Source: Populus alba
Lineage: Eukaryota > Streptophyta > Magnoliopsida > Malpighiales > Salicaceae
Assembly (NCBI RefSeq): GCF_005239225.2
Contig: NC_133289.1
Location: 2,735,501-2,799,500 of the forward strand
Direction of reading: 5' to 3'
Length of the DNA stretch: 64,000 nt
Shown: positions 10,331 through 22,940 of the stretch, in pieces
How the letters are laid out: each line of letters begins with the position of its first letter
How positions within the stretch are numbered: position 1 is the stretch's first letter
Translations under genes and position numbers: made by a program
The notes under the pieces: generated by a model
The model's input: the letters and a program-made list of their open reading frames with translations, nothing else
Told to the model about the DNA's origin: nothing
The model's database searches: none

Positions 10331-12869
10331 ACTCACATTCAGCTTTGGTTGTATTGATTTTGGAAGCTGCTTATTGGTGATCTGCAAACAACGTGCACAA
10401 TCACTAGATGAGCTGGAAAAATTTGTACAGTTAAATTATTCTATGTAATGCTTAACTGTTGAGATTTTGCTGTTGATTTTTGTTTCTTCGCCTCTATATA
10501 GAGAAAAAAAATATATTTCATGGCCATTTTTTTCTCTCCTTCTGGAGGGGCAATTTTGTTCGAGAGAGTTGTAACTTTTAACTGTACCATATATACAGTA
10601 CTTTTCTTTTTCTTGCAGAAGAAATCTGCCTTTACCCTCTTTCAGCGTGGCAAAGATGAAAACCCAGATTGTAATCAGTGTAGGCGGCGACAGTCCTCGG
10701 AGATGTTCCTGATCAAAATATTTCTTTCCATGTTATCAATTTTGGTTTTTGAAGATCATCATTCATTGTTGTGGGACTGGAAGTTCTTTTGCCGATAGGA
10801 TAGATCTACTGAGCATGCTCTGTACATGCATCGAGGAGCTAAAACACATTAATTTCTTTGGTTCAATCGAAGGCATTGCCTTCCTGCCATTGGAAAAAAA
10901 GTATCTAGAATTTACCTCTTTCAAGATGTGTATCGTGTCAAGTGATTTTACAAGCTAGCTACAATATGATTTTGTATATCTCTGGCTATGTTTACAAGAA
11001 TAATCGAATCTCTAAATAGCAGTCTGATTCATCCTATCTTTGTTATCATTGCTAATTCCATACAAGTAGAGTTTTCCTTACAGGCAGTCTGATCCTTCTT
11101 TTCTCTTCCTTCTACAAGTTATTCAATCGAGCTTCTTTTATGAATTTTGAGAAGATTAAACATGGAATGTCCAAGCACAAAAAAGAGAGGGCAGCTGCCC
11201 AAAAAGAGCTTGCAGCTCTACTTCCATAATAATAAAAAACAGGGATATGCCTAATTAGCTGGTTTCTAGAAACTCTGACTTGGGAAAAACCGAAAGTCTT
11301 GGATTATATCGTGCTATTAATTTTTTAAAAAAATCCCTTCAAATCCCTTGGAAGGCTTGGGTTGGAAATGAGAAAGCTGCCTGCCTCCACACGGCAAGCT
11401 CAAGTACACGAATAATATATTGGGGAAGCTCGTGGTTTCGATGCACAAATGTTTCTTAGGACTCGTGCATGCCATACGCATTTCACAATCACCTCACGAG
11501 TCTAACCTGTGGAGCACAAGCTCTTTGGAAGCAGAAGATAAATAATGGCAAAAAGAGACATCACTGTTATATATGTGGATAAGACCGAACCTAGACTGTT
11601 GGAGCTGCTCATACATTTGAGTAATTAATTTCCTAATTCTGTATTAAACCAATAAGAGAGGGAGTGGAACATGTCACTCATGAGCTCACCAATTTCCATA
11701 TATTTGTTCCATTTGGTTTGTGAGATCATCACCTTATAATTAATCCCATTTATGAATTTGTTAATTATTTTTACATAGATCATAGTATATATTAGTAGAC
11801 AGTGACACCATCAACTTGTTCAAATCTTGAGATAAAAAATCGATGCTCCTTCGTCATTTGTGTCATCCATTTGAGCCAGCCAATTCCACACACACTCTTC
11901 TGATAATACAAATATAAGGAATTTATATATTGGAATTCGAGCAAGATTTGTTCTTCATATAAGGTGTAATATTTCAATAGCATCATGATTAATTCCATGT
12001 TTTAATGTAGTATATATAGTGAAGAAGAAAGAAAGTAGAGTTTCATAAATCCTAGAATTATTGAAAGAATTCTAAGTTTTTAAACTCTGAAAGCTATAAT
12101 TCTAATACAAATAGTAAGCTAAACCTAGCTAATTAATAGAAGCTGAATTAAATAAAAATTTCAAACCTAATTAAGAAAGGAATATGAACATAGCAAGAAA
12201 AATAAAGAAAACTCTGAATCAGTAACTTCCATGTACCAAATTTGAGCATGAAAATATATATATCAATAACTTCAGCATGAAAACAACTTCAACTTAAAAT
12301 TTATATCCATTTCCATTAGCAAGATTTCTCTTTAGATTTAGATATGTCAATCTAGTCTGTAAACCTCCATGCTAAACATTTCATATCAGTTATATGGATA
12401 CAACACAATATTTTCACATACTTTTTTTTTTTATTAATGTAAGTGTCCGAGTCAGTTTGTGCGCGTCTCGACTAATCCCACCGGTCTTGAAATTAACAAC
12501 CTTGTAAGTTTCTAGTGGCTATCATATATGTAATCACATGGCTCAAACCTACATATTTTCACATACTTTCTAGTTAAAGTTAATGCATGCAGAAGTATAT
12601 AATTAATTTAATATACTTCTATACAAATATGATTGCATATTCCTAAAGAATTGGTACCACACCATATAAATAGAATATAGGCAAGGAAGTTGGGTAAAAT
12701 CTCATTGTCTTAATCCTCTTGCTATAATATAAAGTATCAATTAAAAAAAACTTGGACATTAATTTTAATTTAATGAGTTTTCCTCCATCTAGAACAAACG
12801 ATAAGGTATCTATATATGTGTATGTGTTTGAGTAGTGAGTTTCTACATATCAGTCATCATCGAACGTCC
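10331..12869. other. Intergenic region upstream of the + strand bHLH gene
   Basis: No gene recognised. The first part may be 3' flank of the NOL10 pseudogene. At about 12425-12550 a T-run is followed by AAGTGTCCGAGTCAGTTTGT and a GCGCGTCTCGACTAATCCCA string, a dispersed-repeat fragment related to one near 600-690. The proximal promoter has TATA-like strings at about 12664 (CATATAAATAG) and 12808 (CTATATATGTG). Confidence 0.5.
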
Positions 12870-12920
12870 CACTTGCTTAGCAAACTAGTTAAGTTTCAAA
12901 AGCCTAAAACCTAATCCAAT
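12870..12920 (+). promoter_or_regulatory. Conserved 5' leader of the + strand bHLH gene
   Basis: This is the inverted partner of 43-93: 51 bases, 48 identical, ending exactly at the ATG. The two genes diverge sharply upstream, so this block is either constrained or marks the edge of the duplicated segment. Confidence 0.7.
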
Positions 12921-14174
12921 ATGTTAGAATTTTCTCCTTCTACTTTGTTTTCAACATTTGGATGGCCCTTAGAGGAACCCATAAGCCATGAACAAAACGA
13001 CAGCTTTAGAGATTGTGAAACTCCAGGGTCATTCACTCACTTCCCTCCATCTCAGCCAAATATAAGAGAGCTTGATCGCTCCACCTCATTCACGGCCTAT
13101 AGTGGAAGTGGTGATCCTAACATGGTTAAGAAGCTTAACCACAACGCTAGCGAACGTTATCGTCGCAAGAAGATCAACAGTTTGTATTCTTCACTCCGTT
13201 CACTTCTTCCAGCTTCCGATGGCATGGTACTATTCTTAGTTAACCCTAAATTCAAATTTATTAAATAATATCTGATCGCATATCCCAGCTTGATCTAAAA
13301 CTCCATTCAAGATTTGAATCATGAATTAGACAGGTTAACTCTTGTTAATTTATTTTTTTAAAAAAACATAATATTTATTTTGATTTTTTTTTTTTAAATC
13401 AAACCAATTTTTCAATTGTGTTGATTGGGTTTAATCAAACTAACGCTTAACCCTTAACCTGGTTTAATTTTAAAATTAGCTTAGCTAGACTCGAGAAATA
13501 GGTGGAACAACAGGATGACCCTCAGGCTTGTTGAATAGCCGTGCCTAAATCCTCTAGCATTTTGAATCTCTCTCTCTCTCTCTCTCTCTGCATGCTAACT
13601 TTTACTTTTGTGATGATACCATTTGTAGAAGAAGTTAAGCATACCGTCCACAATTTCACGTGTGCTTAAGTACATACCAGAACTTCAACAGCAAGTGGAA
13701 AGACAGATCCAAAGGAAGGAGGAGCTTCTATCAAAGCTATCTAGGCAAGATGATTTAATTCATCAAGAAAATCAAAGAAAAAACACCTTGTATAGCTCTT
13801 TATCATCGGTATCGGCAAGCCGGCTTGGTGATAGAGAAGTTGTCGTTCAAATTTCCACTTGCAAGGTCCTTAAAAGTCAAATATCAGAAATCTTGCTTAA
13901 TTTAGAGGAAAATGGACTTGTTCTAATAAATTCATCTTCCTTTGAGTCCTTTGGAGGCAACGTCTTCTACCATTTACATCTTCAGGTATACAAAATTTGC
14001 TCACGTACGATTTTTATACGTGTCCATTTGTTTGTGTCTTTCTTAAAGTTTAGATTCTAATTTATTTTGTGGATTAAATTACAGGTCATGGAAGGAAATT
14101 GCACATTAGAGTGCGAGGCTTTGAATGAGAAGCTTTTGTCCTTATGTACGAAAAGGGAAACCTTTTTTCTATAA
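12921..14174 (+). CDS. Group Ib bHLH transcription factor, ORG2/ORG3/bHLH38-like (three exons)
   Basis: Exons are 12921-13226, 13629-13985 and 14085-14174, all phase 0 with GT-AG introns; they total 753 nt and 250 aa, the usual size for this subgroup. Exon 1 ends in the bHLH domain (basic region HNASERYRRKKIN, helix 1 YSSLRSLLPASDGM). Exon 2 resumes KKLSIPSTISRVLKYIPELQ and runs into a leucine-bearing coiled stretch, then an ACT-like C-terminal region (REVVVQISTCKV). Exon 3 adds VMEGNCTLECEALNEKLL to the stop. The family is nuclear, induced by iron shortage, and dimerises with FIT to activate iron-uptake genes such as FRO2 and IRT1. The basic-region H, E and paired R residues of E-box binders are kept, but ERYRR has Tyr where Arabidopsis relatives, as I recall, have Asp. 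The splice sites were read by eye. A diverging paralog begins at 42 on the - strand. Confidence 0.93.
13567..13589 (+). repeat. (TC)n microsatellite in bHLH intron 1
   Basis: About 11 TC units lie just upstream of the intron 1 acceptor. They may serve as an extended polypyrimidine tract, and length variation is expected between individuals. Confidence 0.85.
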
Positions 14175-14559
14175 AACTCAAGGGTTTCGATCCATATTCC
14201 AACTTCATGTTCTAGTTACATGTGTGTGTATATATATCACACTATACTAATTAAAAGCCAACTTAAAAAACTAAATATCCAATCCTAACAATGCAATTCT
14301 TATAAAATCTATAAGAAATCTCAACTGATTTTCTCTTAATATTTTTACAGTGATGGTTTAAAATCTCCCACCAACATCCCCATGTAATATTGTGCAAGGA
14401 TATAACAAGTTAATTAACAGTTTCCCTCTTCATCCCATATTATTTTTCCAATATCCATAATGATAAAAAGTATAATTTATTATTATTATTTTTCGTTTCG
14501 TGAATGGGATAAATTTTGTTTATTAATAATTAATGAGAAAGAGGGATACAAGAGTCATA

Positions 14560-17000
14560 AAGCATGTGGCTAGAAAAGATTAGAAAAACTGTGTCACACG
14601 TGTGTGATGTTGCTGGCGAATATTCCACTTCATCAAATGTATCTGGCAAATATGAAATATGGGGAGACAAGGATTCTTTATCTTTAATCAATGGAAAGCG
14701 GGAAATGGAGTCGCCACCTAATATCTTGGTCACTAGAAATCATAATTGGTCTCAAAGATCAGGTATGAGGACTTGTTGCGTAAATAGAAGGTATTAGCAC
14801 CCCAAATACACCATACCTAAAGTAAGCTGCATTGTTTGATTGTTTGATAAAAAGCTAAGGTGTTATTGTATTTCTAATTGTTGATTTATCTAAAGTTTAA
14901 GAAAAGTCCTCCTTAATAAGGAGGTCCTTATCTTATCGGGTAAAAACCTAACCGTTCTAACGTCAATAAAAAAAAGGAACTTTCTTTTTAATATCGGGAA
15001 TATGTTTTATGTATAAATTCATAATCCAGATACTAAAAGAAAAGAAACAAAATATTTTTTAGGTATTTTTGAAATATTGGCTTAGTTCTCATCGCTTTAA
15101 TAAATTGGTTATTAAAGCCAAAATACATGTTAAAACATTTTTTTTTGTTGTATGAAAATACAATGTGATAATTTTTTCTTATCTTTGAGAGACTTAACCG
15201 TATGCATGAAAAAAAAAATATTTTTTTTTGTTTTATAATTTTTTGACGAAAACGGGTTATTTTAATACCGGATTTATATCTTTATGATATAAAAATACAA
15301 ACCAATATTACACAAAACGGACATAAAAATACACAAGAAAATAAAAAACGGTTTTAGAAAGATTTTTTGGAATTTCTTAAAAAAAAATTTAAATTTTTTT
15401 CGGGTTGGGCCGGACCTAACCCAGAAATTTGGGTTGGGCCAAAAATGGCCCGACCCAATGTTAACTGCATGAACAGTGAATGTGAATTATAATTCACACC
15501 ATTGTTTATTTGTAAACAGTAGGTCGTGAATTATAATTCACGTCTACTATTCACTTAGTTGACAGCGAAGAAGAAGAAGAAGAAGAAGAAAGGGAAGGGG
15601 AAAGAGGTTGACTTGCGGTTGAAGCTTAACTGTGATAAAGAGGTTCGGCCGATGGCTTAGTAGGCTTCGGTGGAGGGAATGGTGGCCGGTGTAGGTTGTT
15701 GGTGATGGAAGAAGAAAAGTTGCAGAGGAGAGAGGCTCGGCGGTCGCAGTGGCTATTCTGCCACTGGTGAGGATTTGGGTTCATAGGGAGGCTGCGCCGT
15801 CGTCTGTTAGTGGAGGAGAAAGGTGCCTGTGGGGGCTTCAGGGGTTGAAGACACGGTGGGGAGAGAAGGAAGGGAGGAAAATGTTGGCTGAACCGAAAAT
15901 GGGTAGTGTTTGGGTTGACTTTGGACTAAATCTTCTCCACCCTTGAAGCATGCAAATCATAACTATTTATAGGTGGTGGAAAATGGATACTTTGTCTCTT
16001 CTAGTGTCAAATTGCAGCCCTTGGTTCCACCCGAAAACACCCTAACCATTGCTTCAAAGAAGCACTGATGAACTGCCAGTTTTATGTTGGAAAATGGTTG
16101 GTCGGGTTGTCTACGTTGGGGCGGCGCTGCCGCCTCTTCAGCCTCGATAAGCCCGAATAGTTTATACTAACATGTTTTTAGGTATCATAGGAGTTGTTTC
16201 ATTCAGGTTTCATCTAATTTGGAGACGAAACGAGGCGTCAAACACTTTGGGAAAGAGTCCTCTCGGGCAGCCTTGCTGGAGAAGAAGATAAATAGTAACT
16301 TTTTTGCCAATTACGCTTTAGTACTTCAATGTGTGACTTGTCTCTAATTACACCCCTGATTGGCTTCAAACTTTCAATTCTATTCAATTTCACCCCTGAA
16401 TAACTTCAATTTAAGCCCCAAATTCCAATGCCTATTTTCCTTTTGGTCCTTGGTTTCAGATTTATTCAATTTGACTCTTAATCGATCAATAAACTTTCTA
16501 TTTCATCAATTTGACCCCTGATTTGGTCAATTTCAATTTCTCTATTTAAGTGCCTTTTCCAATTTGGTTCTTGGTTCTGGATTTTTTCAATCAAGTCCCT
16601 AATTAGCCATAAAACCTTAATATTTATGCAATTAAGCCCTTGATTTGACCAAATTAACTCTTAAAAAATCTAATTTAACCCCAGAACTTTAATTTCTTCC
16701 AATTAAAGCCCAAATTGACTTAAAAATTAATTTTTCTTGCCATCAAACCTTTTATAAATTCAATTAAATCTCTAATAAAATTTAATTGAGTCTATAAATA
16801 TATTTTTTTAGACATTTCTTCTTCAAATTGAATTTTCTTTGTCAGCAAGGCTCTTCATTTATAAAAAAAATATACTGTCAAATTTTAATCTTTGAATTTT
16901 TTAGTCTCCTCAACCAATTTCTAGCCATTTTCTAGGCGCTACAATATCCTCTTTTTACTGTTATTATTTTTTGGATTTTTTTGTTTTTCCGAATATATTT
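14560..17000 (+). mobile_element. Long-LTR-like retrotransposon fragment, copy 1
   Basis: From about 14560 to 15600 this aligns by eye, in direct orientation, with 52580-53530. Shared landmarks are AATGTATCTGGCAAATATG, GAGTCGCCACCTA, TTGGTCACTAG, GGTATTAGCACCCC (copy 2 GGTATTGACACCCC) and TGCATTGTTTGATTGTTTGA, then a common AT-rich tail. Copy 1 continues through a (GAA)n run (about 15567-15591) and G-rich sequence. From about 16320 to 16750 there is a monotonous pyrimidine-biased stretch with recurring TCAATTT and CCCCTGA strings. No gag or pol domain was found, so it is either a solo long LTR or a truncated element; a gypsy (Tat/Ogre-like) origin is my guess. The open frame at 15749-15946 is a low-confidence artefact of G-rich DNA. 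Confidence 0.6.
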
Positions 17001-17259
17001 TTTTATTTTTGGAAGAGAAAAAGTGAGTTTGGAGAATAATCCAAAAATAGGTTATGACAAATCGCAACAATAGCAACGACAACAATAATATAAAAGTTAG
17101 ATTTATATGCTAGACTTAAACAAGAAAATTGATTAGTAATTTACTTGTCAATTTTTATCTTCAAATTGATCACAAGATTTTATTTTCTATAATTTGTAAA
17201 TAAATGAAAATTTCATCATTTTGCAAAATGAACTGAGTCTTTTTGCATGTTTGTGCTCA

Positions 17260-17450
17260 ACATTGCGGTGCCGAGGTGAAGTAGTCGCCACCTAGTTGAT
17301 TGATTAAGGGTCAGTAGGACATTCAGATAGACTAATTTTATATGAAATTCCAGGGTAAAAGACTGGTTATGGTTAGAAAGGGTGCTAACATCCTTAACAC
17401 GTCTTATCTGAGGTAAGCTGCATTGTGTGGTTTATATATGATTTAAAGGC
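17260..17450 (+). repeat. Divergent third copy of the long-LTR-like motif set
   Basis: The same succession as in the two longer copies, heavily diverged: GTCGCCACCTAG, a GGTCA/TAGGAC string, GACTGGTTATGG, GGGTGCTAACATCC, then AGGTAAGCTGCATTG. It is either a separate insertion or the far part of the copy 1 element. Confidence 0.5.
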
Positions 17451-20400
17451 GTTGATGAGTTTCTAACTAGTGGTCTGTCTATGGCTCAGAACAAAAATTT
17501 ATGTTTATTAAAATCTGTCATTTTAGATTTATTATTGGCTTGTATGTCCAACTAAATTTTTATAGGAATAATCCATGTAGGTACTCTGACAGATTTCAGC
17601 TATCATGGAAGGAGAAAGTGTGTTCTAAAACTCATATATTATGTTAAAAAAATACTCTCAATTAAAATCAGTGAATATTAAAAATAATTCTAAGAATTTT
17701 ATAGTTAAATCCTAGTGCTTAAGTACCAACCTACTGGTAGGTCTAGCATTTATACTAGAATGGTGACAATTAATCTTCAATAATTAAAATATTTTGGGTT
17801 ATTTAAATATTGGCCAAATACTTAAGCAATTGTATAAACTTATTGTAAAGCCCACAAAAACAATGCATAGAAATTTTTGAAAACAATGATGCTAAAAAAC
17901 ATTTTCCATCCTTTTTGTAAATAAAATGTTTTTTTTTTTTGTAAGGATTGGGTCATATGCTACAAGAAAAAATCATATTTTTTGTTTTACTTTTGTAAAG
18001 CCATGTTTGGCAAAAACCCTTTTAAAAAAATAACCAAAACTGTCAAAACAAGCTTAGGCGGTGTTTGCGAGACACACCTTTAAACCAAAAAAACCTTTAG
18101 AAAAAAAAATCATTTCTTCCACCCCATCTGCCATTAAAAAAATTAAGGGTTTAAGCACATGAGCCCTTACTAAATGGGCAGGCATGTTGGCTTGACTTGT
18201 CAGGCCCAACGATACCCAACATTTTCTTTTTAGTTTTTGCCTTTCTAATGTCTTTTTTCAAAATAAATTTTTAATTTAGATTTACATTAATGCCCCTTAT
18301 CTTATTTTATTTATTTAGACTCTTTGAAATAACAATTATTTTTTAAATTATTTTGTATGCATTTAATTTTTTGAACATATTATTCTAATTCATCTATAGT
18401 TTTTTTATTTTATGTTTTATATAAATACAAAGAATTTTTTTTTATAATATTTCTTATATTTTATTCAATCAATTTCATGTGTCTATTTCTATTATTGTTT
18501 AATTAAATAAAAATTTAAGTTTGGTAAACAAAGTTATTAGAAATAGCCGGGGCAAAAACCTGTGTTGCAAGGTCAAATATCTTTATTTATATATTTCTCT
18601 TATTTTTCATTTTCATCTTCATTTATCATTAATGATTTATTTATTTATTTATTAACACATATAATTCTTGATTTATTTGATTACTTATATGCATATACTT
18701 TTTAATTTATACTTAGAAGTTTTTTATGTACAAAAACATGTTGAAAAATCCTGCATGTATCATTCGACCCGTGATAGAGTGCGAGTCAAATGGCTAGTGT
18801 GTGTATATATTATTTTTCAGTTTACTTTGACATGTGAAAACAAAAGGAGATAATTTGAGAAAAAAAAAAGTCTTAGACATTTTATTGTACGGAATTAAAA
18901 CATTAGACACATATTTTAATAAATTTAAAAATTAGATACTCAAATGTAAAAGTACATAAATTCAAGCTTAAAAATATCTGTATCCCCTAAAAAAGGGTTC
19001 GATTAGTGTGAAATACAACAAATAATAAACTTATCATTTTGATGATTTATTCTAAATAATAATAATAATAATAAGCATGTCCTACTTTATCACGATATAT
19101 ATAGAACAATATAAATCTAAAGGGGTTGCAAGCAGATAATGCATTGGTGTTGAATTTGAAGAACAAAGCCATAAGTAGTGGTGATTAAATTCTTATGATG
19201 TGATATTGGATAAAACAAAAAAAAGGTGAAGCGACTATGGGTAGATTTTTAATTGGTGGCATTACTACCTAGACTTATCTTGTCGGGTGAATCCTTACTT
19301 TATGTCCTTAAATTAATCAGTGAAACATAAATGATTTTTAATTTTCAGCACTAATTTTCAAAGATAATAGAAATTTTGGTGGTGTGATAGGTCGGTTGAC
19401 AAGGAGCACACCATAGCTTTAAATGGAAAGTTAAGGATTTGCTTGAACAAATTGTCAAGGTCATTAAATTGTTCATCCATAGGCAAAAGGTCAGTTGTCT
19501 TTCATTCTCTATTGGGGTATTATTTTATACGAAAAGAAATTAGATACTTTATTATTTTTTATGTATATAAAAATGAAATTTAAAAGTAATTTGTAATTTA
19601 TCGTAATAAATTGTACTTTGCTGCATGTCAAACAACAATATGTGAAAAATATAAAGGTTTTGTTTACTTTTAGAAATTTGTTTTTTAATTTTTATCTCTA
19701 GGTTTATCATTTAAAAAAAAATTAAAACACAAATTTCCAAAATAGAAACAAGAGCCTTGTTTGATTTACTTTAAATTTAAAAATAATAGAAGAAATGAAC
19801 ATAAAAATTTAGGTGAACAAAACAAAGCCCTTATTTTTTATATTAGAGAATTTCAAAAACATTTTTTTTTTATGTTTTCTATTTTTTTTAAAATAAACAT
19901 ATTTTTATTATCAATTAATAAACATATTTTATTTAATTTTCTGTTTCTTGAATTGTTTTTTTTCTAAAAGGATAAAACACAAATTTCACAAGTAAACACG
20001 ACCTTAATAATTCCTTATTTTCTTCTTCTCAAATTAGTAAAATGCCGCAATGAATTTTTTTTTTTTTTTTGTAAAGTCATTCAAACAAAAAATTGAAAAT
20101 TACTTCAAGTATGTATTTCCCTAGAAAATCTTGCAATTACAAGTAATTTAAAGTGCGTGACAAGTAACTCATATATAGCTTTCATTTTCATTTCCCTCTT
20201 CTAAAACTTGTTGTGAGAGCTTCTTTTTAATATTATAATAATGATTGTTTCGATAATATTTTTTATTTTAAAATATATTAAAATAACATATATTTTTTTA
20301 CTTTTTAAAATTTATTTTTAATATCAACACATCAAAATAATATTAAAACACTAAAAAAATTAATTTTTTACAAAGATACTTTTCAACTGTAAAACTAAAC

Positions 20401-22518
20401 GGACTTTAGAATATTTTCTCTACAATGATTACAATAATATGAAAAAAAAAAGAAAAGAACTCAAGGTCCTTGAATTATTTACAGAGTTACCCAATCGTCC
20501 TTGTGCTTGATATTGTTTTTGTTTACCCCTCTACGCTTCACAATGCTCAATTAATGTAAAGGCCACTCATGCTCCCACTCAGTCCCAAGTCTCTAAATAT
20601 TTTTGTTGCCATTCCCTCTCGATGTAACCCACTTGAAGATTTTGTCTGCACAAGAGCAGGAATCTAGACACAGAAGTCCACCTAGCCAATGCAAATCTTT
20701 TCAATAGCAACCCAACACCCTGCAAACAGTTTTATATGACTCTCTCCAACCTTACCGATTAAGCTGAAATTTCATAGTCTCGATCCCCACCAGCTCCAAT
20801 GAAAGGGTCCCCATTGATGCTCATTATTTCTCATCGATTCATTGATTCTTGACATCTTGGATTCCTTAAATGAAGTGTCTATTTTTGTATCTTTTAGCAG
20901 CCATAGCTTTTGCATTCTTCAATTTTTGTTTGCTTTCCAAACCGTTTTTTAGGTAACTATTGACGGGATTGTTAGAGCCATAGCCGTGGCCGTAAAAGTT
21001 CAAATAATCGTTAATTTTTTTGTCAGCCCCGGTAACCAAAAAAAAAAAAAATCAAAATCCACCACTAACTATTGACATTATGAAGTTATTGAAATGGTAA
21101 ATTCATGTATTTCAGGAAATAATAGAAAAACTATGCACATCTCAATCTATGTACAGTCAAATGCTTAGGCCTAGGACCCCGATTCGCCAAGTACTTGGTG
21201 TGTGCTCAAGTTTTGTCCATAAGTAGCTATGATGAGCCTAGGTCATGACTTGGATTGAACTTTGGTACAAGGCACTCACAAGTTTTGTCTGAATCACGCA
21301 TGAATGCACAGAAGAAGTGTCTATATTTATGGAAGTTGTTTCAGCTTCGAAACATGTAGAAATTACATTGCAGACTAAATAATAATATTTGGTCAAAACC
21401 CCTTCAAGCCTATTGATTCAGGGCTTGAAAGTTGGAACATGTAGGTAGTAGCTTATAGAAAGAATTCAATTGCTGTGTTCTTTTCCTTTTTCTCTTTTAT
21501 ATCTACTTTTGACTGGTTCCTTCGATTAATAATGAAAGGCATCCACAGGAGATGCATATAAATCAAATCCAATATCTCAATGAAGATTTACTTAAAGAAA
21601 GAGATTTATAATTAGGATTTGAGTTGCTTTGAAGATAAACTTTGGAAATCTCCATGTCAGACCAAGAAAAAGATATGGCTACGATAAACCTATGAAAAAT
21701 GAACGACCCTAGTAATTGATCATATATATCTTTTCCTCCCTCTTTCAGAAAGTCCAAGAACCAGGAATAATATGATAGTTTTCTCCACGCAAAAAGCATA
21801 CATCTTTTCGAATCCTTAGTTGAGATACGAGGCAATGTCTTAATCTTATAACCAGATGCAAATACAGACAAATACGAGAGTTGAAGGTTGTTGAAGTTTC
21901 ATGGATTCAGTGCTTGTAGTTGATTTATGTAGTAGACTTCAATTGCTTAATCACTTCACGCATGCGATAGTCTAATTAATTAGGTTCATGTAATATTTAC
22001 TCCTTGCGATTGAAAACGAATTGAGGCTTATGGTCAAAATCTTCCCCCATCATAACTTCCTTACACCGCCTTGGTACAAATTTGTTTTTAGATGGATGGA
22101 TAGAGAGATGCATGCATTGTATATGGGTGCCCAGATAACTCATGATAAACTTAAATTTAACGGGTCTAAAAAATTATTGAATACTAAAAAATCCATGGTC
22201 TCAAATAATATGTCTGGATCTTTAACGATTCTAATAAACTCTAGAATGTCCAAAAACCCACAGTCTCAAGTAATGTGTTTGGGCTCAGCTCCCATAGATT
22301 TAGTTTTGGGAAAGAACCAAATCCTCATGGGTTCATTCTAGGAAAAGAGCTCACCCCCTATGATTATTGACCAAATACATTTTAGATTTTACTTTCTTTA
22401 CACTTCTAGATGTATAAAAAATCTCTTAAAATCCTACCATATTTTTAGTGTAATAGAACCACTCTCCTTCGATTCCTTTTAGTCATTTAAAAGATTTTTT
22501 AAGTACATGTTTTACCCT
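17451..22518. other. AT-rich region, no gene recognised; one MITE-like relic
   Basis: No domain-bearing frame was found on either strand. About 20215-20410 is an AT-rich block with CAACACATCAAAATAATATT and AACTGTAAAACTAAACGGAC strings, resembling the MITE at 43894-44098 in composition and phrasing. A 102-codon open frame on the - strand (21871-21563) has no recognisable motif and uses rare-looking composition; it is not called. Around 22190-22290 a ~55-bp phrase (TCCATGGTCTCAAATAATAT / CCCACAGTCTCAAGTAATGT) occurs twice. Confidence 0.5.
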
Positions 22519-22940
22519 TTATGGGTTGCCCCTAGCCACTAAGAAATTTTGTAAGGACGAGCTTCACTATCTATAAGTTCCCTTCAGCCTTTTAGAATTT
22601 TTTTTTTTTAAAAGTATACACTCACTCTCATTGGGTTTCCCTCTACCCTTTTGAGATTTTTATAGGATGGGCATTTACATGGCCCCGTCCCCTTCGTCTC
22701 TTAAAAATTTTTCTAGGTATAGGCATTGACATGGGTTCGTTCTTTTTGCCTCTTAGAAATTTTTCTAAATATAGGCGTCACCATAATTTTCCTTTCAATG
22801 GATGTACTTGGTCTCCTTAGTGTAATAGAATCACTCTCTAAGGGATTAAAGAGGGGTCTCCCTAATACAATAACACCACCCTTACTAAGTTTCCCTAAGC
22901 CTTTTAGAATTTTTTTAAGTTTAGGCTCAGCCTTTAGAGA
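22519..22940 (+). repeat. Degenerate ~53-bp tandem array
   Basis: At least five successive units begin near 22521, 22571, 22630, 22681 and 22733, with another near 22870. Each has a pyrimidine-rich start, a CTCTTAGAAATTTTTCTA-like core and a GGCATTGACAT-like end. Units 4 and 5 are the most alike. No coding function is evident. Confidence 0.75.

Noticed and set aside
15749..15946. 65-codon + frame in G-rich DNA
   Set aside because: Lies in the low-complexity part of an LTR-like repeat; no motif, not shared in frame with copy 2.
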